Under the pieces are notes generated by a model that saw only the letters and a list, made by a program, of their open reading frames with translations, was not told where the DNA came from and searched no databases. From NCBI RefSeq assembly GCF_020687505.1, contig NZ_JAJEQT010000015.1: a DNA stretch of 19,648 bases. The stretch is one strand, 5' to 3'. This DNA is from Coprococcus_C hominis (GTDB taxonomy: Bacteria > Bacillota > Clostridia > Lachnospirales > Lachnospiraceae). Shown in pieces: positions 1 through 5,235 of the stretch. The first letter of the stretch is position 1; the number at the start of each line of letters is the position of its first letter. The translations under genes and the position numbers were made by a program.

Positions 1-65
1 CGTTTACAAAATGAGATTTTCATTTACAAAGAGGGACTCTTGCGTTACAAACGGGACTCTCATTC
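1..65. repeat. Short iteron-like direct repeats at window edge
   Basis: The motif TTTACAAA or GTTACAAA occurs at 3-10, 23-30 and 44-51, and GGGACTCT at 33-40 and 53-60, giving a period of about 20 bp. Closely spaced direct repeats like this are seen at the ends of some insertion sequences (for example IS21-like elements) and in iteron arrays. The array is cut by the window start, so its nature is unknown. No coding frame is seen here. Confidence 0.4.
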
Positions 66-125
66 TACATTTCACCGTTAAAAAGTAGAATAACCTAACA
101 GTTTTTAAATTTTGTAATAACAAAA

Positions 126-167
126 CAATACAAATGTATTGAAATAGAAATGATTTAGCATTACAAT
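126..167 (+). promoter_or_regulatory. Promoter with overlapping operator for the toxin-antitoxin operon
   Basis: A -35 box TTGAAA (139-144) and -10 box TACAAT (162-167) are separated by exactly 17 bp. A dyad CAATAC-AAAT-GTATTG (126-141) overlaps the -35 region. This fits known autoregulation of RelB-type operons, where the ribbon-helix-helix antitoxin binds a palindrome at the promoter. The -10 box covers an upstream ATG at 166, which supports the downstream start at 199 for the antitoxin. Confidence 0.55.
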
Positions 168-198
168 GAAGAAAATAGATGGAAGTGAGGTGTTGAAC

Positions 199-486
199 AT
201 GGCTAGTACAATTCAGGTCAGAGTAGAAGATGAGTTAAAGAGTAAATCAGATGCACTATTTAAGGATTTAGGAACAGATACAACAACAGCAATCAGAATG
301 TTTTTGACCCAGGCAGTTGCGACAAATGGATTTCCTTTTGAAATAAAAAGGCAGATAGAATCAAATCCATATGCACCTATGACGGAGACAGAAATGCTTG
401 CAAAATTGGAAAAGTCCAGAGAACAGGGGGTATTCAGAGATGCAGATTTTGTGGTTCCTGATATGAGGTTGAAGTATGGAATATAA
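199..486 (+). CDS. RelB/DinJ-family antitoxin
   Basis: A 95-residue protein beginning MASTIQVRVEDELK, the ribbon-helix-helix N-terminus typical of RelB/DinJ antitoxins: a short beta strand followed by helices with TTTAIRMFLTQAV. The C-terminal half, which in this family wraps and inhibits the toxin, is acidic and polar. The frame extends upstream to an ATG at 166, but the GAAGTGAGG ribosome binding site lies just before 199 and the -10 box covers 166, so 199 is preferred. It overlaps the next gene by 11 bp, the usual antitoxin-first arrangement. It is expected to neutralise the toxin and repress the operon with it. No special features apart from standing next to mobile DNA, which is common for such stabilisation modules. 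Confidence 0.88.
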   Translation: MASTIQVRVEDELKSKSDALFKDLGTDTTTAIRMFLTQAVATNGFPFEIKRQIESNPYAPMTETEMLAKLEKSREQGVFRDADFVVPDMRLKYGI

Positions 487-790
487 GATTGTTTTGATGA
501 GGGATGCAGAGGAGAATCTTGATAGATTTATCACATATCTTTTGTTTGAAAAGAATAGTGAGCAGGCTGCAAGAAATTTATTAAATGATTTCGAGGCAAC
601 AAAAACAAGTCTGTCAAATGTTGTTGGAAGTCTGAAACTTTGTGATAATCCCAAATTAAGAGTGTTAGGATATCGAAGAATTAATTTTTTATCGCATCGA
701 TATTTTATGCTTTATCGTATTAAAAACGATACTGTTTATGTGGATAATATTTTTTATGAATTGCAAGATTATGAAAATAAAATGAATTAA
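476..790 (+). CDS. RelE/ParE-family toxin
   Basis: A 104-residue protein whose start overlaps the antitoxin stop by 11 bp, implying translational coupling. It begins MEYKIVLMRDAEENLDRFI, and the C-terminal stretch LRVLGYRRINF...YFMLYRIKNDTVYVDNIFYELQDYE has the strand pattern and basic residues of RelE/ParE toxins (plasmid stabilisation fold). Members either cleave mRNA at the ribosome (RelE) or poison gyrase (ParE); the sequence alone does not decide which. Length is normal for the family and no disruption is seen, so the pair looks intact. In this setting it probably stabilises the mobile region or acts in phage defence. Confidence 0.85.
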   Translation: MEYKIVLMRDAEENLDRFITYLLFEKNSEQAARNLLNDFEATKTSLSNVVGSLKLCDNPKLRVLGYRRINFLSHRYFMLYRIKNDTVYVDNIFYELQDYENKMN

Positions 791-821
791 ATACTGGAAT
801 ATAAAATCCTGCCCACTGGGG

Positions 822-1065
822 CTGTCTCTTATTTTTTAACATGATTTAGGAGTTAGCTTAGATGGGGAGGATTTTTTATATAAGAAAAACGAACAAAGTG
901 TGTATTATCTGATGAAAATTAGCAGAAAGTAAATGGAGTTGACTTATTTCTCTGTAAGAGTGATATATGTTATACCTCAAAAGAGGAATTTTAGCTGAGA
1001 AAGGGGCAAAGAATAATTGAAATCAAAAGTTGATGACAAGGACGCCATGACAGTTTAAGAGACAG
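822..1065. mobile_element. MITE-like unit or remnant of an IS with CTGTCTCTTA ends
   Basis: A perfect 10-bp inverted repeat, CTGTCTCTTA (822-831) and TAAGAGACAG (1056-1065), encloses 244 bp in which I see no credible gene. The CTGTCTCTTA end resembles the outer bases of IS4/IS50-type transposon ends. No target duplication was found at the borders. The right end coincides with the point where the excisionase-like frame opens, which suggests insertion broke that gene. It could also be a chance repeat in a non-coding stretch. Confidence 0.4.
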
Positions 1066-1229
1066 TTACTTATTATAAACTGAGTCGTAGAAAATTTTTT
1101 GAATTGTTACATCAAGAAGAATTGGAATTTATAGCCTTTTATTATAATGGCAGGGGGCTGATTCTGAAAAAAGAGTTTGAAAGATATCTGAATGGACATC
1201 CAGAAATACGAAGGAGGGAACGCGCATGA
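1059..1229 (+). pseudogene. 5'-truncated excisionase-like / helix-turn-helix protein
   Basis: An open frame of 56 codons without a usable ATG, bounded upstream by TAA at 1056-1058. The translation (VTYYKLSRRKFFELL, then EFIAFYYNGRGLILKKEFERYL, ending PEIRRRERA) resembles the C-terminal part of small MerR-like excisionases of Tn916-type elements: a recognition helix followed by a basic wing and a final 'FERYL' helix. The N-terminal part is missing, cut at the right inverted repeat of the MITE-like unit. Its stop overlaps the next ATG (ATGA at 1226-1229). If the identification is right, it is the remnant of a recombination module; no integrase is present nearby. The family call is from pattern recognition and is moderate at best. 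Confidence 0.4.
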
Positions 1230-1414
1230 CAGAAAAATTAAGATTGCGAAGAGGATCAAAACACAGAGTACGCAATGTGTATATCCATGTAGGACTTGAG
1301 GATGCAGAAAAGGAACTTCAGAAGATGCAAGGATTGGAAAATGCCAGAAAAGAGATGGAAATTTCGGATACGGATGATAAACCCTTGAAACAGAATATGT
1401 TCGAGGTGATATGA
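1226..1414 (+). CDS. Small hypothetical protein coupled to excisionase-like remnant
   Basis: A 62-residue protein with a strong AAGGAGGG ribosome binding site ending about 9 bases before the ATG. The ATG overlaps the upstream TGA in an ATGA junction. The N-terminus is basic (LRLRRGSKHRVRN); the rest is an acidic, helix-prone stretch (LEDAEKELQKMQGLENARKEME). I do not recognise the family. A terminator follows at 1441-1472, so this is the last gene of the short transcription unit. Confidence 0.5.
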   Translation: MTEKLRLRRGSKHRVRNVYIHVGLEDAEKELQKMQGLENARKEMEISDTDDKPLKQNMFEVI

Positions 1415-1440
1415 TATTATAATAGGAAAGAGATTTTGCG

Positions 1441-1472
1441 GACACTCAGGCTATTGGCTGGGGTGTCTTTTT
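1441..1472 (+). terminator. Rho-independent terminator
   Basis: The stem GACACTCAG / CTGGGGTGTC (one bulge, one G-T pair) is followed directly by TTTTT. It lies 26 bp after the stop of the 62-residue ORF and closes the excisionase-like unit. Confidence 0.7.
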
Positions 1473-1767
1473 AGGTGGAGTAAATTCAGATAATGTGATA
1501 AAATATATAAGAAAATTCGTTTAATAAGAAAACTTAGTAGTGATGAAGTAACGGGAGAACCATTGGAAGGAAATGGAGATTTTCATCATAAAAATAAAAA
1601 GACAATTTATACGGATCCCGTGCAAAGATTATATCCGAATAAAGGGATATTGGTTAATAAACAAACTCATAGGGATATTCACAACAATAATATAAATAAT
1701 GAAGAAGATTTAAATATGGTCCTATGTCAAGATTTAGTACAAGTTAAAATGAGAAACTTTTCCCATT

Positions 1768-2682
1768 TTAACCCGCCAGAAGCTCAGCCTCAGTGTGTGT
1801 TCTTTCATACAATCGTTCGAATTCATTTGGTGACATATAGTTGCAATGGCTATGAATTCGTTTCGTATTGTAGAAAGCTTCCAGATATTCAAAAATCAAC
1901 TGGTATGCCTGCTTATAATCGCGGATTTTAAAGCGATTGAGCCATTCACGTTTGATAATAGAATGAAAGGATTCAATGCATGCATTATCCCACGGAAAAG
2001 CCTTCTTCGAGTAGCTACGCTGCATATTTTCGGTTGCTTTTATATATTCCTTTGCAACATATTGGCTGCCACGATCCGAATGGATAATTAATGGTTGATC
2101 GATATTTCGGCGAGCTTTGGCTTTGTTTATAGTATCAATCACGCAAGATACTTCCAGTGTTTCTGAAAGCGCCCAGGCTATGATTTTTCTAGAAAATAAA
2201 TCCATAACACTGGTCAGATAGACAAATCCATCTATTGTCCAGATGTAGGTAATATCCGAACACCAGACTGCATTCGGACGATTAGGATTAAATTGCTCAT
2301 CAAGGATATTTTGTAATTCAGTGCTGAAATCGGAATTTTTTGTGGTGATTGTCCATGGTTTGCTCCACTGAGCACGAATCCCCATTTGGCGCATATATGT
2401 ACCAACGGTTCTTTCCGAAACGACTTCACCAGTTTTTCCAAGTTCTACAGTGATTTTCGGAGCACCGTAGTTCTGCTTGGAATCATCATAAATATCCTGT
2501 ATTTTTGCTTTTACAGCTTCACGACGTTTTTCTGTATCAGAGGGTACGTGATGGAGCCATGCAAGATATCCTGAGCGAGAGACACCTAAAAATTTCAACA
2601 TTCCGGAGACGGAAACCCGGCGTCCAGCCTTTTTGGCAGCTTCCGTCTTCTCAGACACTTCGAGATAAATGGCTTCTGTCAT
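1768..2682 (-). CDS. IS3-family transposase OrfB (DDE integrase core)
   Basis: A 304-residue protein. The N-terminal part (about 20-110) has the HTH_21-like region of IS3 OrfB (SVSGMLKFLGVSRSGYLAWL, then QNYGAPKITVEL). The rve catalytic core follows: WCSDITYIWT with the first Asp near residue 143, IIHSDRGSQY with the second near 203, and DNACIESFHSIIKRE with the Glu near 237. Its ATG overlaps the OrfA stop (ATGA) in the -1 frame. In IS3 elements the active OrfAB fusion is usually made by programmed -1 frameshifting, and a run of seven A (T7 on the plus strand at 2703-2709) near the OrfA end is a suitable slippery site. It catalyses copy-out/paste-in transposition of its own element. Confidence 0.93.
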   Translation of the reverse strand: MTEAIYLEVSEKTEAAKKAGRRVSVSGMLKFLGVSRSGYLAWLHHVPSDTEKRREAVKAKIQDIYDDSKQNYGAPKITVELGKTGEVVSERTVGTYMRQMGIRAQWSKPWTITTKNSDFSTELQNILDEQFNPNRPNAVWCSDITYIWTIDGFVYLTSVMDLFSRKIIAWALSETLEVSCVIDTINKAKARRNIDQPLIIHSDRGSQYVAKEYIKATENMQRSYSKKAFPWDNACIESFHSIIKREWLNRFKIRDYKQAYQLIFEYLEAFYNTKRIHSHCNYMSPNEFERLYERTHTEAELLAG

Positions 2683-2963
2683 TTTCCCAGAATGTTGATT
2701 GCTTTTTTTAACACATCAAGTGCATCTTGGGCATCACGTAATTCACGTCTGAGGCGGGCAATTTCCTTTTGCTCATCAGATGCGTAATTACCAGAACCAC
2801 GAACAGGAATATCACCTGATTCCCGGAAGTCTTTCAGCCACTTTGTTAATGTGCTGTATCCGATGCCAAGATTTTCTGCACATCCACGTACACCAAGATC
2901 TTTATGATCCTCGTAGTACTGGACTGCATCAAGTTTAAATTGTTTGTCATGTTGCTTTGCCAT
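2679..2963 (-). CDS. IS3-family transposase OrfA (helix-turn-helix)
   Basis: A 94-residue protein, MAKQHDKQFKLDAVQYY..., with the N-terminal helix-turn-helix of IS3/IS911 OrfA (GVRGCAENLGIGYSTLTKWLK) and a C-terminal coiled coil (EIARLRRELRDAQDALDVLKKAI) used for multimerisation. A purine-rich AGGAGA site precedes the ATG on the minus strand. It binds the element's ends and is fused to OrfB by -1 frameshifting at the A7 tract close to its C-terminus. Length is typical of the IS3/IS51-type subgroups with a short OrfA. Confidence 0.9.
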   Translation of the reverse strand: MAKQHDKQFKLDAVQYYEDHKDLGVRGCAENLGIGYSTLTKWLKDFRESGDIPVRGSGNYASDEQKEIARLRRELRDAQDALDVLKKAINILGK

Positions 2964-3091
2964 ATGAGATTCTCCTTCAGCATGCTTCTATTGTATCATG
3001 CTTATGTGTATTTGGAATTTCTCATTTTGGCTTGTACTATTTATATTCTAGCACCAATAAGTATATTAAGGAAAGGCGAGAAAGCAAATAG

Positions 3092-3317
3092 TGTAGGGGT
3101 GTATCAGCCCCTTTCGTTAAATAATGCACACCCCCGTCAGTAGTCTGAACCCCCTTAATTGACTACGATTTGACTACTACACATTGCCTTGAATTGCACC
3201 ATTTTGAAGTATTTTACAAAAAGTGTAGTCGTTAACAGGAAAAATACAATGCCCGGAAAAGTCGATAAACCAACGCAAAATGTGGCATTACAGGATATTT
3301 CATTACAGGAGAATTTT
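3092..3317. other. Non-coding stretch with hairpins and GTAGTC-type repeats
   Basis: No gene seen. It contains AGGGG/CCCCT (3095-3112), which could fold as a hairpin, and an alternative pairing of GGGGTGT (3096-3102) with ACACCCC (3128-3134). Further on, AGTAGTC (3139-3145), TTGACTAC (3159-3166), TTGACTACTAC (3170-3180) and GTGTAGTC (about 3222-3229) form a cluster of related, partly inverted motifs upstream of the phosphatase-start fragment at 3318. They may be recombinase arm sites of a variant type. Confidence 0.35.
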
Positions 3318-3356
3318 ATGATTAGAGAACTATTTATCTGCCATGGCAACATTTAA
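3318..3356 (+). pseudogene. 5' fragment of a low-molecular-weight tyrosine phosphatase gene (copy A)
   Basis: ACAGGAG precedes an ATG whose frame reads MIRELFICHGNI and then stops at TAA 3354-3356. LFICHGNI is the start of the CxGNxCRSP catalytic loop that opens low-molecular-weight protein tyrosine phosphatases. Related fragments start at 7692 and 15714 in the same orientation. The homology ends inside the catalytic loop, as expected for a recombination crossover rather than decay. Confidence 0.5.
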
Positions 3357-3572
3357 TGTATGCTATGAAAGCCTTGATTTTATAGGATTTTCAAGATAGA
3401 AACAAATAATTTACACCTTATTTATACCTTTGGAAGATTGAATCGGAATAGTAAAAAATAGTGAGTGTGGGAGAAATTCTGCACTTTTTGGGTACCGTAT
3501 CGATATTAGACATAGATATTGATGGTACTATATGGAACAATGTGATAAAATAAAACTATATTTTCGGAATGG
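3357..3572. promoter_or_regulatory. Leader of the ABC-3C operon with imperfect dyad
   Basis: No gene seen in this stretch. An imperfect dyad runs from GTACC (3492-3496) to GGTAC (3524-3528), with inner arms ATCGATAT and ATATTGAT offset by two bases; it could be an operator. A weak promoter, TTGATG (3519-3524) with GATAAA (3544-3549), is possible, but the 19-bp spacing is not ideal. GTGTGGGAGAAAT (about 3466-3478) resembles GTGTGGGGAGAAAT at 7851-7864 behind copy B. Confidence 0.3.
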
Positions 3573-3800
3573 ATGATGTGTATGAGGAATAGAGAAGTTA
3601 TATGTTGGCGAGATAATATGGCATATTTTTACATAGATCAACCAATTGTAATTATCAAAACTTTTTGGCAAATCCATATGGTTAAAGTTCGTTATATAGA
3701 AACGCAAAAAGAATTTATAATTGATATTGGTGTAATTAGGGAGGAACCTTCGAAAGATTTATCTATATCTATAAATTGGTTGAGGAGGAATACCGAATGA
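3573..3800 (+). CDS. Small conserved-looking protein coupled to ABC-3C effector
   Basis: Up to 75 residues. ATG codons at 3573, 3576, 3582 and 3618 are all possible; the recognisable part starts AYFYIDQPIVIIKTFWQIH after 3618. The central MVKVRYIETQKEFIIDIG has the alternating pattern of a small SH3-like beta barrel. The stop (TGA 3798-3800) overlaps the ATG of the effector gene (3797) and its end contains that gene's GAGGAGG ribosome binding site, so the two are translationally coupled. I do not recognise a named family. Its position suggests a fourth, accessory component or regulator of the ABC-three-component system. Confidence 0.6.
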   Translation: MMCMRNREVICWRDNMAYFYIDQPIVIIKTFWQIHMVKVRYIETQKEFIIDIGVIREEPSKDLSISINWLRRNTE

Positions 3801-4750
3801 TTTTAGACTTTTTTGAAGGAAAATTAAATGGTGATTCATGGGAAGATATTTGTCAATCATGTTATCGCATGATGTATAGAAATGTACATTATACTGAAAT
3901 TCCAGCAGTTCAAGGTGGAGATGGAGGAATTGAAGGTTTTACCCAAAATGGAATAGTGAATCAATGTTATTGTGCGGAAAGAGAATATTCTGAAAATGAA
4001 CTATATGAACATCAGAGAGATAAAATGACACATGATATAAATAAATTGCTTTCTCCAGAATATAAAAAACGACTTTTGAAACTAGGAGTTCCGGTAATCC
4101 GAGAATGGCATTTTGTCGTTCCGTTTTATAAAGATTCCAGAATTATCGAACATGCAGAAACTAAAAGGAAAGAAGTATTGGAGCGTAAGGAGGAAAATCC
4201 CAAGCAGTATGACTATATAGATTCTAATTTTATTATAGTAATAAAACAAGCTGAAGATTTTGCGGTGGAGATTACAAGAATAATTCGAAAATCTTTAACG
4301 GATACAAAAATTAATCTTGCTGTTCGGGCAGTAGAGAAACCTGATTGGGAACATTGTGATTCAGAAAAAGTTGCGAATATATCAAGAAAAGTAAAAGCCG
4401 TAATGGGAGATGTAGATGATGATGACGAGGATTTAAATGATATAGTTGATGTTTATGTTGAGGCTTATATTAAAGGAATGGAAATAATGCGTATGCTCCG
4501 AGTATCATTTACAGAAATATACGAAGATGTATATGGGCTTGAACAATCATATAAAAAGCAAGTCAAGGTTCAGACAAGACTTAATACTGATAGAAGTATG
4601 AATATAAAAGTATTTAATGATATTTTACAAGATTTTGAAAAACAGCTCAAAGATGCATGCAAATATTTTACACCAGAATCTATTATCGAATTAAAGACAG
4701 ATATAATAAGTATGTGGCTTGCAGATTGTTCAATGCAATTTAGAAAGTAG
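3797..4750 (+). CDS. ABC-3C/Lamassu-like effector with N-terminal nuclease-like domain
   Basis: A 317-residue protein. The ATG at 3797 has GAGGAGG 8 bp upstream and is preferred over TTG at 3776. The N-terminal about 100 residues carry QGGDGGIEGFTQNGIVNQCY, which corresponds to the D...(Q/E)x(K/Y) core of the restriction-endonuclease-like (PD-(D/E)XK) domains found at the N-terminus of ABC-three-component effectors (GDxxxDG...YQxYAPE type). The canonical Lys is not in its usual place, so activity is uncertain. The rest is helical, with an acidic patch DVDDDDEDLNDIVD (about residues 207-220). By analogy with LmuA/DdmA the protein would cleave nucleic acid once the ATPase senses foreign DNA. 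It is followed after 8 bp by the middle component. Assignment rests mainly on motif plus operon context. Confidence 0.7.
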   Translation: MILDFFEGKLNGDSWEDICQSCYRMMYRNVHYTEIPAVQGGDGGIEGFTQNGIVNQCYCAEREYSENELYEHQRDKMTHDINKLLSPEYKKRLLKLGVPVIREWHFVVPFYKDSRIIEHAETKRKEVLERKEENPKQYDYIDSNFIIVIKQAEDFAVEITRIIRKSLTDTKINLAVRAVEKPDWEHCDSEKVANISRKVKAVMGDVDDDDEDLNDIVDVYVEAYIKGMEIMRMLRVSFTEIYEDVYGLEQSYKKQVKVQTRLNTDRSMNIKVFNDILQDFEKQLKDACKYFTPESIIELKTDIISMWLADCSMQFRK

Positions 4751-4758
4751 GGATATTT

Positions 4759-5235
4759 TTGAATAAAATTCTTTTGACAGATGAAATAATTTTTGATTCT
4801 AAACCAGATGCAGTACCATATAATTATCGAATTAGTTATAAGGTGGCGCAACTATGCTTGATTATTTCGAAATGTTGTAGTGGAAGAAGCGGGTGCTCAT
4901 TAGTAAAAATACATATTTTTTCCAGTGCGTTAAATACAAAGGAGTATATGAAAATATTAGAGGATTATATATTTGAAAAAATCCCCTATATGTTAGTAAG
5001 ATTTGATTCGTCTGTAAATCGGGCGGTGAAGTATGCAATTGCTGATAATCTATTAATACAACTAAAAAATGGCACATTTCGTCTTTCTGATAAAGGAAAA
5101 CAATTTATATTAGAAATTGAAAAAGACAATAACTTATTGAGTAATGAAAAGCAGTATTTAGATAAATATAGCAAAAGACTTACAAATGACAAAATAGATG
5201 TTTTAATGTCAGCATGGAGGTATAATAATGCTTAA
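4759..5235 (+). CDS. ABC-3C middle component / LmuC-like winged-helix protein
   Basis: A 158-residue protein with a TTG start at 4759 preceded by GTAGGGAT, 8 bp after the effector stop. No ATG nearby would keep the conserved N-terminal part. Helices are followed by SSVNRAVKYAIADNLLIQLKNGTFRLSDKGKQFI, a helix-turn-helix with a beta wing ('G-x-F-x-L-S-x-K-G') typical of the winged-helix middle components that bridge effector and ATPase in ABC-three-component systems. The C-terminal tail is helical. It overlaps the ATPase gene by 8 bp, which indicates a coupled operon. Family membership is inferred from size, fold pattern and position rather than from a diagnostic motif. Confidence 0.65.
   Translation: MNKILLTDEIIFDSKPDAVPYNYRISYKVAQLCLIISKCCSGRSGCSLVKIHIFSSALNTKEYMKILEDYIFEKIPYMLVRFDSSVNRAVKYAIADNLLIQLKNGTFRLSDKGKQFILEIEKDNNLLSNEKQYLDKYSKRLTNDKIDVLMSAWRYNNA

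Larger units (their letters stand above)
1736..3038 (-). mobile_element. IS3-family insertion sequence, complete, 4-bp target duplication
   Basis: Terminal inverted repeats are AGTACAAGTTAAAATGAGAAA at the 1736 end and, read on the other strand from 3038, AGTACAAGCC followed by AAAATGAGAAA. The direct repeat ATTT flanks the element at 1732-1735 and 3039-3042. The element is 1303 bp with two minus-strand ORFs arranged as IS3 OrfA and OrfB. Both ORFs are open and the ends match closely, so the insertion appears recent and possibly still active. It disrupts the HNH-type frame. Confidence 0.92.
1494..3091 (+). pseudogene. HNH-type endonuclease fragment interrupted by an IS3-family element
   Basis: An open frame from 1494 (after TAA at 1491-1493) reads ...VTGEPLEGNGDFHH..., then LYPNKGILVNKQTHRDIHNN. 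This matches the HNH/His-Me finger nuclease pattern (FHH, central Asn, HRDIH metal-binding helix), although a first zinc Cys pair is not obvious. The IS at 1736-3038 interrupts the frame after NMVLCQD. If the IS and one copy of the ATTT duplication are removed, the frame reads straight on at 3043 as LYSSTNKYIKERRESK and stops at TAG 3089-3091. No good start codon is seen at the 5' end (TTG at 1563 is possible but late), so the gene probably lacked its N-terminus already or is the C-terminal domain of a longer protein. Confidence 0.55.

Noticed and set aside
166..198. Upstream ATG as antitoxin start
   Set aside because: It overlaps the -10 box and has no ribosome binding site, while ATG 199 has both position and family N-terminus in its favour.
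361..654. Minus-strand frame opposite the toxin-antitoxin genes
   Set aside because: It lies wholly opposite two well-supported genes, has no ribosome binding site and no recognisable domain.
1563..1931. 122-codon frame read as one intact protein
   Set aside because: Its second half is the end of the IS3-family element; only the part before 1736 belongs to the HNH-type gene.
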